From Candidatus Wallbacteria bacterium (lineage in GTDB: Bacteria; Muiribacteriota; UBA6191; JACPRK01), in assembly GCA_016213845.1 (NCBI GenBank), contig JACQZN010000058.1:1-33427 (forward strand): a stretch of 33,427 bases of DNA, given 5' to 3'. Position numbers and translations under genes: made by a program. Below the pieces are notes generated by a model that saw nothing but the letters and a program-made list of their open reading frames with translations, was not told the DNA's origin and did no database searches. Shown in pieces: positions 22,162-29,838 of the stretch; position 1 is the first letter of the stretch, and the number at the start of each line of letters is the position of its first letter.

Positions 22162-22938
22162 CTAGCTGGACGATTCGGAGTTGAGTTGCTTGAGTGCTGC
22201 GGCGGCCGCCTGCTGCTCGGCGGCTTTCTTCGATTTGCCAGCTCCCAGGAACTCGAGCTGGCTCTTGAGGACGACCTTGATATGGAAGCGCCGGTTATGG
22301 TCGGAACCGGTCTCCTTGACCATGACGTAACGCGGCAACGCATTGTACTTCGAGAGCGACACTTCCTGCAACAGCGACTTGGGGTCCTTGGTGTGTGCCT
22401 TCTTGAGCACCGTGCGGATTCGCCCGTAGAAGATGCGCTTGCAGAACCGGAAAGCCGCGTCGAAGGACTGGTCGAGATAGATCGCCCCGACGACCGCCTC
22501 GAAGCAGTTGGCGTTCAGGGACGGCTTGGAGGCGCCGCCTGCTTCGCGTTCCCCGTAGCCGAGCATCAGAAACTCGGCCAGCCCCAGCCGCCGTGCAATT
22601 TTGGCCAGCGCGTCCTGGCGGACCAGGAGCGACCTCAGCTGCGTCAGGCCACCCTCGTCCTTCTGGTCGGCCATCCGGTAGAGCAGGTGGCTGACCGTCA
22701 GCTCCAGCACGGCGTCCCCCAGGAACTCGAGCCGCTCGTTGTCCCGGCCGCCCCGCAGCACCGACAGGTGCGATCGGTGGGTCAGCGCCGCCTGCAGCAG
22801 CGAGCGGTCCCGGAACGTGACCTTCAGTCGCGCTTCCAGGAGCGCAAGGTCCGGATCGGGAGTCAGGTGGCGGGCAACGCCTTCCGAGCTTCGGCTGCTG
22901 CTCTCAGGCCGCGAGCTTCCTGAAGATGAGCGTCGCAT
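22162..22938 (-). CDS. rnc: Ribonuclease III
   Basis: 258 residues. RNase III cuts double-stranded RNA in rRNA processing and mRNA decay. The catalytic domain (about 30-175) carries the signature NERLEFLGDAVLEL (67-80) with the metal-binding Glu71 and Asp75, and the later Glu of EAVVGAIYLDQ. A double-stranded-RNA-binding domain covers about 180-255 (DPKSLLQEVSLSKYN ... GKSKKAAEQQAAAAALKQL). The only upstream start is the ATG at 22938, inside the end of fabF, giving a 35-nt overlap and a Ser-rich 25-residue leader. Linkage to fabF and acpP is common in many bacteria. Confidence 0.95.
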   Translation of the reverse strand: MRRSSSGSSRPESSSRSSEGVARHLTPDPDLALLEARLKVTFRDRSLLQAALTHRSHLSVLRGGRDNERLEFLGDAVLELTVSHLLYRMADQKDEGGLTQLRSLLVRQDALAKIARRLGLAEFLMLGYGEREAGGASKPSLNANCFEAVVGAIYLDQSFDAAFRFCKRIFYGRIRTVLKKAHTKDPKSLLQEVSLSKYNALPRYVMVKETGSDHNRRFHIKVVLKSQLEFLGAGKSKKAAEQQAAAAALKQLNSESSS

Positions 22939-24175
22939 TCTGTCCGCCGAACCCCATGGCGTTGGAGAGCGTGACGGGCAGCTCGCTGCGGCGTGACTCG
23001 TTGGGCACGTAGTCGAGGTCGCACTCCGGGTCGGGGGTCTTGTAATTGATCGTCGGCGGGATGATCGAATCTTCCATCGCCTTGATGCAGAACATCGCCT
23101 CGAGCGCGCCTGCGCCCCCGAGGAGGTGGCCCGTCATCGACTTGGTGGAGCTGATCGGGATGTTGTAGGCAGTCTTGCCGAAGGCGGCCTTGTAGGCGAT
23201 GGTCTCGGTGCGGTCGTTGTAGGGGGTGGAGGTTCCGTGGGCGTTGACGTAGGCCAGCTCTTCGGGGCGGACCTCGGCCTCGTCGAGCGCCAGCTTCATC
23301 GCCCTGACGATTCCCTCACCGCCTTCGGTCGGCGCGGTGATGTGGAAGGCGTCGCTCGTGGCGCCGTAGCCAAGGAGCTCTGCGTAGATGCGGGCGCCGC
23401 GGTTGCGAGCGTGCTCCAGCGTCTCGAGTACGAGGCACGCAGAGCCCTCGCCGATGATGAAGCCGTCGCGCTCCTTGTCGAATGGCCGGCAGGCGCCGGC
23501 GCCGAGCTCGTTGGACGTGGAGAGCGCCCGGCAATTGGCAAAGCCCGCCACCGTCAGGCGCGTGATGGCCGCCTCGGTGCCGCCCGCGACGACCACGTCG
23601 GCGTAGCCCCAGCGCAGCGTCCGGAAAGCCTCGCCGATGGAGTGGTTGCCGGTCGCGCAGGCCGAGACGTGGGCGAAACTGGCGCCCTTGAAGCCGTGGC
23701 GGATCGTGATCTGGCCCGGCACGAGGTTGGCGATCAGCATCGGGATCATGAACGGGCTGACGCGGCGGTGGCCCTTGTGGAAATAGATCTCGCCGTTCTT
23801 CTCGAGGCTCTGGATGCCGCCGATGCCGCTGCCCACCATGACGCCGACGCGCTCGGGGACGAAGCTGCCCGGGAACTCCCGGCCCAGCTTGGCGTCGGCC
23901 AGCGCCTCGTCGGCTGCGACCATGGCGAACTGGCAGCTGCGGTCGAGGTGCTTGGCGACCTTGTCGCCCAGGAACTTCGCAGCGTCGAAGCCCTTGACCT
24001 CGGCGGCAATCTTGACCGGGTAGTCACCGGTCACGTCGAAGGTGGTGATCGGGCCGATGCCCGACTTGCCCGCCACGACGTTCTTCCACGCCTCGGCGAC
24101 GGTGTTTCCGACGGGGCTGACCGTTCCCAGCCCTGTGATGACGACCCTTCGCGGGTCCCGGGAGTTCGTGCTCAT
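22904..24175 (-). CDS. fabF: 3-oxoacyl-[acyl-carrier-protein] synthase II (FabF)
   Basis: 423 residues. FabF condenses malonyl-ACP with growing acyl-ACP in fatty-acid elongation. The Cys-His-His triad is visible: Cys173 in VSACATGNHSIGEA, the His of NAHGTSTPYNDRTE, and the His of TKSMTGHLLGGAGALEA. A GFGGQNATLIF motif closes the C-terminal end. It follows acpP by 26 nt and overlaps rnc by 35 nt. Confidence 0.97.
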   Translation of the reverse strand: MSTNSRDPRRVVITGLGTVSPVGNTVAEAWKNVVAGKSGIGPITTFDVTGDYPVKIAAEVKGFDAAKFLGDKVAKHLDRSCQFAMVAADEALADAKLGREFPGSFVPERVGVMVGSGIGGIQSLEKNGEIYFHKGHRRVSPFMIPMLIANLVPGQITIRHGFKGASFAHVSACATGNHSIGEAFRTLRWGYADVVVAGGTEAAITRLTVAGFANCRALSTSNELGAGACRPFDKERDGFIIGEGSACLVLETLEHARNRGARIYAELLGYGATSDAFHITAPTEGGEGIVRAMKLALDEAEVRPEELAYVNAHGTSTPYNDRTETIAYKAAFGKTAYNIPISSTKSMTGHLLGGAGALEAMFCIKAMEDSIIPPTINYKTPDPECDLDYVPNESRRSELPVTLSNAMGFGGQNATLIFRKLAA

Positions 24176-24201
24176 GATCCGAAAGGTACCGCGGGGGAAG
24201 G

Positions 24202-24471
24202 TCAGGAGCTGACTTCCACACCCTTCTCGGCGGCGCGCTTCTTGACGTAGTCGACGACGTCCTGCACCGTCTTGATCTTCTCGGCGTCCTCGTCGGAGAT
24301 CTCGATGTCGAACTTCTCCTCGAGCGTCATGATGAGCTCGACGGTGTCGAGGCTGTCTGCGCCCAGGTCCTCGATGAAGGAGGCCTCTGGAGTAATTTGC
24401 TTGTCGTTGACAGAGAGCTGCTTGCTGACCAGATCCTTGACCTTCTCGAGGATCTCGGCTTCGGTAACCAT
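24202..24471 (-). CDS. acpP: Acyl carrier protein
   Basis: 89 residues, acidic, mostly helical. Ser40 in [12 protein letters not shown] is the 4'-phosphopantetheine attachment site. The C-terminus extends about ten residues beyond the usual AcpP ([13 protein letters not shown]). A perfect AAGGAGGT (24488-24481) lies 9 nt before the ATG, the strongest ribosome site in the operon, in line with the high ACP level cells need. It lies between fabG and fabF. Confidence 0.98.
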   Translation of the reverse strand: MVTEAEILEKVKDLVSKQLSVNDKQITPEASFIEDLGADSLDTVELIMTLEEKFDIEISDEDAEKIKTVQDVVDYVKKRAAEKGVEVSS

Positions 24472-24497
24472 TTCGAAGTGACCTCCTTAGGGATTGC

Positions 24498-25241
24498 TCA
24501 CATCACCATGCCGCCGTCGACCGTGAGGACCTGGCCCGTGATGTAGGCCGAGTCGTCGCTGGCGAGGAAGGCGACCACGGGCGCCACGTCTTCGGCGGTG
24601 CCCAGACGCTTCATCGGAATCAGACGGGAGAGCTCTTCTTTCATCTTCTCCGGGAGACCCTCGGTCATCGCCGTTGCGATGAAGCCGGGGGCGACGGCGT
24701 TGACCCGGATTCCCTTGGCGGCGAACTCCTTGGCCACCGCCTTGGTGAAGCCGATGGCCCCGGCCTTGGCGGCGCAGTAGTTCGACTGTCCGGCGTTGCC
24801 CGTCAACCCCACGACGGAGGTGATGTTCACGATCGAGCCCGACCGCTGACGCAGCATCTGCCGCACCGCTTTGCGGGTCGTGTGGAACATCCCTTTCAGG
24901 TTAACAGTCAAGACCTCGTCCCATTCCTCGTCGCTCATTCTCAGGATCAGGTTGTCGCGGGCTATGCCGGCGTTATTCACCAGCACGTCGATCCGGCCGA
25001 AGCGCTCCACGACTGCGTCGAGGGTCTGATCGACCTGTTTGGCGTCGCTGACGTCGCATCCGAAAGACCCGGTCTCGGTGCCGAACTCCCTTTCCAGCTC
25101 CTGGGCCGCTTGCAGGGCCGTCTCACCGTTGGTGCCGATCACGACGACCTTGGCGCCCAGCGCCGCGAACCGTCGCACGATGCCCTTCCCGATCCCCCGG
25201 GTGCCGCCCGTGACGATGGCAACCCGGTCCTTCAAAGTCAT
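24498..25241 (-). CDS. fabG: 3-oxoacyl-[acyl-carrier-protein] reductase FabG
   Basis: 247 residues. A short-chain dehydrogenase that reduces 3-oxoacyl-ACP with NADPH. The Rossmann motif TGGTRGIGKG (11-20), NNAGIARD (89-96), and catalytic Ser142, Tyr155 and Lys159 (YCAAK) are present, followed by VAPGFIATAMT. The C-terminus YITGQVLTVDGGMVM is typical of FabG. Its place between fabD and acpP excludes most other SDR roles. Confidence 0.97.
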   Translation of the reverse strand: MTLKDRVAIVTGGTRGIGKGIVRRFAALGAKVVVIGTNGETALQAAQELEREFGTETGSFGCDVSDAKQVDQTLDAVVERFGRIDVLVNNAGIARDNLILRMSDEEWDEVLTVNLKGMFHTTRKAVRQMLRQRSGSIVNITSVVGLTGNAGQSNYCAAKAGAIGFTKAVAKEFAAKGIRVNAVAPGFIATAMTEGLPEKMKEELSRLIPMKRLGTAEDVAPVVAFLASDDSAYITGQVLTVDGGMVM

Positions 25242-25290
25242 TGTCTCACACCCGTTCGGAGCTTGTCAAACTAGGTCAGGAGCCGTGATA

Positions 25291-26256
25291 TCACGCGCCT
25301 GGCGACGCCGCAAGCCCCTCGGCGCGGAGCGATCCCAGCGATTTCTCCAGGGAGGCCGCGTCCGACACATTCAGGACGCGCGCTTCGCGGCGGATGCGCT
25401 TCATCATGCCGGCGAGCACGCGACCGGCCCCCAGCTCGATGAAAAGCTCCACCCCCAGCTCCTGCATCAGCTCGACGCTCTTCTGCCAGAGCACCGGACG
25501 TGTGAGCTGGCCGATCAGGTTGCGTCTGAGCTCCGCCGGATCTAGGTGCGCGGCAGCGTCCGTGTTCTGGACTACCGGCACGGCGGCTGGCCGGAAATCC
25601 GCGGCCTCCAGGCTCGACTTCAGCCCCGCTTCCGCCGGTGCCATCAGGGAGCTGTGGAAGGGACCGCTCACCTTCAGCATCGTCGCAGAGCCCGCGCCGG
25701 CCACCTTGGCGCGCGAGCAGAGCTCCGAGAGCGTGCGGATATGGCCTGCCGCCACCACCTGGCCAGGACAGTTGAGCCCCGCGATGTCGGCAACGCCCCC
25801 GACGGCTGCCACCGCCTCCCGGCACAGGGCCCGCACCGGCTCCTCGCCCAGCCCCACGAGCGCAGCCATGCCGCCGGTTCCCTGAGGGCAGGCCGCTTCC
25901 ATCAGCTGCCCCCGAAGCTTGGTCAGGCGGATCGCATCCCGCAGCGACAGAGCGCCCGAGGCCACGAGAGCCGAGTACTCGCCGACCGAGTGCCCCGCCA
26001 CCAGCGAGGCCTTCACCCCATGCGCCTCGAGCACCCTGAGGCACGCCGTGCTGGTTGCCACGATCGCCGGCTGCGTGATGGCAGTCTGCTGCAGCCGATC
26101 CTCGGGACCCTCGAAGCAGAGCGAGGAGAGCGAGGTCGCGTAGGCCTCGTCGGCCTCCTGGAAAACGGCGCGTGCCTCCGCGAATCCTGCGGCCAGTTCT
26201 CGGCCCATGCCGACGATCTGGGAGCCCTGGCCCGGGAACAGGAACGCTATCTTCAT
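25291..26256 (-). CDS. fabD: Malonyl-CoA:ACP transacylase FabD
   Basis: 321 residues from the ATG at 26256, which overlaps the fabH stop as ATGA; three codons further upstream is another ATG but the family begins MKIAFLFPGQGSQ. FabD moves malonyl from CoA to ACP. The nucleophile Ser90 lies in GHSVGEYSAL, the partner His in SGPFHSSLM, and QLTRPVLWQKSVELM lies near the end. A 12-nt palindrome (CGTGATATCACG, 25284-25295) spans the stop codon. Confidence 0.96.
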   Translation of the reverse strand: MKIAFLFPGQGSQIVGMGRELAAGFAEARAVFQEADEAYATSLSSLCFEGPEDRLQQTAITQPAIVATSTACLRVLEAHGVKASLVAGHSVGEYSALVASGALSLRDAIRLTKLRGQLMEAACPQGTGGMAALVGLGEEPVRALCREAVAAVGGVADIAGLNCPGQVVAAGHIRTLSELCSRAKVAGAGSATMLKVSGPFHSSLMAPAEAGLKSSLEAADFRPAAVPVVQNTDAAAHLDPAELRRNLIGQLTRPVLWQKSVELMQELGVELFIELGAGRVLAGMMKRIRREARVLNVSDAASLEKSLGSLRAEGLAASPGA

Positions 26257-27251
26257 ACGCCCCACCTCAACACGATGCCGCCCCAGGTCAAGCCGGCGCC
26301 GAAGCCGACCATCAGGATGTTGTCGCCGGCGGTGACGCGGCCGTTCTGCTGCGCCTCGTCGAGCGCCAGCCCGATCGAGGCGGCCACTGTGTTGCCGTAG
26401 CGGTCGATGTTCACGGCAACCTGGTCCATCGGGAGCCCCATGCGCTGAACGGCCGCCTGGATGATGCGGATGTTGGCCTGGTGCGGGACCATCAGATCGA
26501 CGTCGGTCGTCTCCAGGCCCGCCATCTTCAGCGCTTCGAACGCCGCCTGGGTCATCGAGCGCGCGGCTTGCTTGAAGGTTTCGCGGCCATCCATCCGGAT
26601 GTAATGGAGCCGGTTGGTGATCGAATCGAGCGACGGTGGCATCTTCGCGCCGCCCGCGGGCTGGTAGAGATACCTGCAGCCGGCCCCGTCGCTCTTCAGG
26701 TAGCAGGAGAGAATTCCTCGGTCACCGAAGCCGGGACGCAAGAGCACGGCGGCGGCACCGTCACCGAAGATGACGCAGGTGTTGCGGTCCTTCCAGTCGA
26801 CCAGCCGGCTGATGGCGTCGGCGCCGATCACCAGGACGTTCTTGAAGGTGCCCGACTGCACGAAGGCCGAACCTGTCGACAGCGCCGCGATGAAGCCGCT
26901 GCAGCTGGAGCCGATGTCGAAGGCACCTGCGTTGGTGAGCCCCAGCTTCTCCTGCACCACGCAGGCCGTCGACGGGAAGACGTAGTCGCCGGTCACCGTG
27001 GCCAGCAGCACCAGGTCGACCTCGGAGGCCGGACAGCCCGCGTGCCGCAAGGCGCGGCTGGCGGCCTCGACCGCCATGTCGCTCGTGGTGAGGTGGTCTT
27101 CCAGGATGTGCCGCTCGTGGATACCCGTGCGGGTGACGATCCACTCCTCGCTGGTATCGACGACCCGCTCCAGGTCCTGGTTGGTGAGGACCTTGTCGGG
27201 GACGTAGGAACCGATGCCCGCAACCACCGCGCGTCGGGTGCCTGGGTTCAT
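26253..27251 (-). CDS. fabH: 3-oxoacyl-[acyl-carrier-protein] synthase III FabH
   Basis: 332 residues. FabH starts fatty-acid synthesis by condensing acetyl-CoA (or branched acyl-CoA) with malonyl-ACP. The N-terminus AVVAGIGSYVPDKVLTN, the WIVTRTGIHERH block, Cys117 in GSSCSGFIAAL, the His of VPHQANIRII and the Asn of YGNTVAAS are all present. Starter preference, straight or branched, cannot be read here. Both ends overlap neighbours by 4 nt (ATGA), so translation is coupled with plsX and fabD. Confidence 0.97.
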   Translation of the reverse strand: MNPGTRRAVVAGIGSYVPDKVLTNQDLERVVDTSEEWIVTRTGIHERHILEDHLTTSDMAVEAASRALRHAGCPASEVDLVLLATVTGDYVFPSTACVVQEKLGLTNAGAFDIGSSCSGFIAALSTGSAFVQSGTFKNVLVIGADAISRLVDWKDRNTCVIFGDGAAAVLLRPGFGDRGILSCYLKSDGAGCRYLYQPAGGAKMPPSLDSITNRLHYIRMDGRETFKQAARSMTQAAFEALKMAGLETTDVDLMVPHQANIRIIQAAVQRMGLPMDQVAVNIDRYGNTVAASIGLALDEAQQNGRVTAGDNILMVGFGAGLTWGGIVLRWGV

Positions 27252-28231
27252 GAGCAGCTACTCCAATCGGGACACGACTCCCGCATGAACTGCAGGGCGC
27301 CGCTGGCGGAGTACCGGTTCGCCAGGGCGATGGCGTTCTTGACGGTGTCGGCGCGGCTGGCGCCGTGGGTGATGATGACGCAACCCTCGACGCCCAGCAG
27401 GGGGGCACCGGAGTTGGCCGGGTTGGAGCAGCTGAAACGCTCCAGGCGCCGGGAGACGCCCTTGGCGAGCTCGCTGACGACGCCGGCCGCGGACAGCGCT
27501 TCCCCCATCGCGTGGAAGAACATGTCGCTCAGCCCCTCGCAGGTCTTCAGAAAGATGTTGCCGACGAAACCGTCGGTCACCAGGACGTCGACGCCGCCCC
27601 GGAAGATCTGGGTGCCCTCGACGTTGCCGACGAAGCCCGTGTTTCCTCCTCGGAGGAGCTTCTGAGTCTCTTTGGCCAGGGCATTGCCCTTGCCCTCTTC
27701 GGTGCCGTTGTTCAGCAGGCCGACGCGAGGGGAGGCGATACCCAGGACGTGGCGCGCGTAGAGGCTGCCCATCCGGGCGAACTGCACCAGCTGGGCCGGC
27801 TTGCAGTCGACGTTGGCGCCGCAGTCGATGGCGATCATGGAGCCTTCGAGGGTCGGAAGAGTGGTGGCGATGGCCGGGCGGTCGATGCCTGAGACGGTGC
27901 CCAGCTCGAAGAGCGCGCACGCCATGACGGAGCCTGTGTTCCCGGCGCTGACCAGCGCCGAGCCCGGAGTAGCCTTGAGCAGCTTTGTGGCCACCGAGAT
28001 GGACGAGTCGGGCTTTGAGCGCAGGGACCTGGCCGGGTGCTCGTGCATCTCCACCACCGACTCCGCGTGCTGAATGCGGATATGGGGATTGTGGATCGCA
28101 TATTTGGCCAGCTCGGGCTCGCGGCCGACCAGAACGATCTCGATGCCGAGCTCTTGCGCGGCGCCGAGCGCTCCCTTGACGACTTCGTGCGGAGCGTGGT
28201 CGCCGCCCATCGCATCGACGATGACGGTCAT
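27248..28231 (-). CDS. plsX: Phosphate acyltransferase PlsX
   Basis: 327 residues. PlsX makes acyl-phosphate from acyl-ACP for phospholipid synthesis. The N-terminal IVDAMGGDHAPHEVVKGAL, the SAGNTGSVMACALFELG block, DCGANVDCKPAQLVQFA and the FVGNIFLKTCEGLSD block match the family. It follows rpmF by 63 nt, the classical rpmF-plsX-fabH order, and overlaps fabH by 4 nt. Confidence 0.97.
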   Translation of the reverse strand: MTVIVDAMGGDHAPHEVVKGALGAAQELGIEIVLVGREPELAKYAIHNPHIRIQHAESVVEMHEHPARSLRSKPDSSISVATKLLKATPGSALVSAGNTGSVMACALFELGTVSGIDRPAIATTLPTLEGSMIAIDCGANVDCKPAQLVQFARMGSLYARHVLGIASPRVGLLNNGTEEGKGNALAKETQKLLRGGNTGFVGNVEGTQIFRGGVDVLVTDGFVGNIFLKTCEGLSDMFFHAMGEALSAAGVVSELAKGVSRRLERFSCSNPANSGAPLLGVEGCVIITHGASRADTVKNAIALANRYSASGALQFMRESCPDWSSCS

Positions 28232-28294
28232 GTCTTACGACGCCCCGGGGCCTGTGACCCGGTCGTCAGCTGGTTCGGTCACGGAGCGCCCGTC

Positions 28295-28474
28295 TCAGCC
28301 CTCGAGCTGCAGGACGTCGAAGTCCTTGTAGTAGCCGCAGGACTTGCAGACCCTGTGGGGAGGCTTCACCTCGTGGCAGCGGGGGCAGCGGGACTCCGCC
28401 GGCAGCGCCAGCTTGTCCTGGGCCCTGCGGGTGTCCCTGCGGGAGCGAGCGGTTTTTCTCTTCGGTACTGGCAT
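28295..28474 (-). CDS. rpmF: 50S ribosomal protein L32
   Basis: 59 residues from the ATG at 28474 (MPVPKRKTARSRRDTRRAQ), the usual N-terminus; in-frame codons further upstream are noncoding leader. A zinc ribbon is formed by CPRC and CKSC, so this is the C+ form of L32. AAGGAG lies 12 nt before the ATG. It is the first gene of the plsX-fab operon, tying fatty-acid synthesis to ribosome production. Confidence 0.96.
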   Translation of the reverse strand: MPVPKRKTARSRRDTRRAQDKLALPAESRCPRCHEVKPPHRVCKSCGYYKDFDVLQLEG

Positions 28475-28566
28475 CTCTGTATCGGGCTCCTTGGTGCGGA
28501 AGCCGGAAGGCCGCGATCGACACGGGCGCATGAAAAGTCAGCCGGCTTCTGGAAAAGCGAGAGCGC

Positions 28567-28595
28567 AGTATATCCGCGTGCCCGTGGGAAGTCAA
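28567..28595 (-). promoter_or_regulatory. Sigma-70-type promoter of the rpmF-plsX-fab operon
   Basis: On the minus strand TTGACT (28595-28590) and TATACT (28572-28567) are separated by exactly 17 nt; each box matches consensus at five of six positions. Transcription should start near 28560, giving a leader of about 85 nt before rpmF. It is the best promoter-like sequence on the minus strand. Confidence 0.8.
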
Positions 28596-28660
28596 TCATG
28601 GGGGAGCCCGGAAGGCGGAACATCCTGGACTGCCCAGGAGTCGGAGACCATAATGTGGGC

Positions 28661-29821
28661 ATGTTTCAGAATGATGCATGGCGAGCTGCGATGGGGGCGG
28701 TGCTGGGCGTGGCGCTGCTCGTGACGGGCTGCGGCGAGGGCACCTCGACGGGCGGGACCACGAAGCCGGCCCCCGCTTCCGAGGACGAGGACGCGCAGCC
28801 CAGGGCCCGCGTCTTTTCGACGCTTTCGCTCGAGCAGGGCAAAGCCGGCGAGGTGACGGCGCTCTGCTGGGACGCTGGCACCCTGCACATCGGGACCCGG
28901 GCCGGGCTGAAGAGTGCGACCTACTTGTCGCGGCCCCGGAAGCTGCTGCTCCGGGAGATCGCATCGCCTTCCGGCAGGTTCGAGGGCCAGGAGATCCTCG
29001 CGCTGACCGGGCAGAAAGGCGAGCTGCTCGCGGGCACCAGCATGGGCTTCGGACGGTTCGTTCCCGGGCTGGGCTGGTCGAGCGAAGAGACCGGCCGCAT
29101 CAACGGCATCGCCTCCGCCAAGGGTGCCATCTACGCCGGACGGACCACCGGCGTGGAACGCCGGGATGCCGCCAACAAGGGCTGGGACCGGCTGCAGATC
29201 GACCCGCCGCTCACTCGGAACCAGACCTCCGCACAGCACGTACTGGCTCTGGCCGCCGGGCGCGAGGGCGAGCTCTGGGCCGGAACCCGCTTCGGCCTGC
29301 TCCACTTCCTGCCTGCTACCGGCAAGTGGGAGCACTTCTACGGCGCCTACCAGGACATCAAGAGCGAGAAGGTCGTCCTCGACGAGCTGGGCAACGCCGA
29401 CCTCGGCGGTAACTACGTCAACTCGGTCCGATTCGACGAGGCCTCCGGCAAACTCATCGTCGCCACCGACATTGGCGTCTCCATCTTCGACGGCAAGTGG
29501 ACCGTCTACACCGGCGAGCACACCAAGTACGTCGTCAAGGACGACAACCTGGCGCGCGTTGCGGTCAAGGGAAACCTGGCGCTGCCCTCCTGCGAGGTCC
29601 GCGACGCGCTGCTCGAGGACGCATCCGTGCTCTGGATCGCCACCAAGGCCGGCCTGGCGCGGCTGGCCGGCCCGCAGCTCGACGTCTTCGACACCGAGCG
29701 AGGTCTGCCCGACGACACGGTCAACGCCCTGGCGTGGGACGCCGCGAGCAAGACGCTCTTCGTCGGCACCGCAGCGGGAGTCGCCGTGGTTGGGTATGAC
29801 GGAGTAGCGAGTAGTGAGTAG
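28661..29821 (+). CDS. Propeller-like lipoprotein of unknown function
   Basis: 386 residues from the ATG at 28661; a GTG at 28655 is in frame, and GGAGA precedes both. A lipoprotein signal (AVLGVALLVTGC, lipid-carrying Cys24) is followed by a polar linker and then by repeated blade-like units of the kind LALAAGREGELWAGTRFGLLHF, ILALTGQKGELLAGTSMGFG, SVLWIATKAGLARL and ALAWDAASKTLFVGTAAGVA. These resemble the two-component-regulator-propeller repeats of periplasmic sensors, here without kinase or membrane parts. The last residues (GVASSE) and the TAG stop are supplied by a 7-nt tandem repeat, so the natural C-terminus may have been altered. Ligand and partner are unknown. Confidence 0.82.
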   Translation: MFQNDAWRAAMGAVLGVALLVTGCGEGTSTGGTTKPAPASEDEDAQPRARVFSTLSLEQGKAGEVTALCWDAGTLHIGTRAGLKSATYLSRPRKLLLREIASPSGRFEGQEILALTGQKGELLAGTSMGFGRFVPGLGWSSEETGRINGIASAKGAIYAGRTTGVERRDAANKGWDRLQIDPPLTRNQTSAQHVLALAAGREGELWAGTRFGLLHFLPATGKWEHFYGAYQDIKSEKVVLDELGNADLGGNYVNSVRFDEASGKLIVATDIGVSIFDGKWTVYTGEHTKYVVKDDNLARVAVKGNLALPSCEVRDALLEDASVLWIATKAGLARLAGPQLDVFDTERGLPDDTVNALAWDAASKTLFVGTAAGVAVVGYDGVASSE

Positions 29822-29829
29822 CGAGTAGG
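29802..29829 (+). repeat. Heptamer tandem repeat at the end of the lipoprotein gene
   Basis: Four units of 7 nt: GAGTAGC, GAGTAGT, GAGTAGC, GAGTAGG. The array contains the stop codon of the lipoprotein gene. The same heptamers recur in inverted orientation at 31172-31199, on the other side of the phosphofructokinase gene. Confidence 0.9.
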
Positions 29830-29838
29830 GGGAGGGGC

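Noticed and set aside
25245..25275. A TTGACA box upstream of fabG as an internal promoter
   Set aside because: The best -10 at a proper distance would overlap the fabG start codon, leaving no leader, and the operon already has a strong promoter before rpmF.
28037..28660. An N-terminal extension of the propeller lipoprotein by about 200 residues
   Set aside because: It is antisense to plsX and rpmF; the lipoprotein signal peptide and a ribosome site mark the start at 28661.
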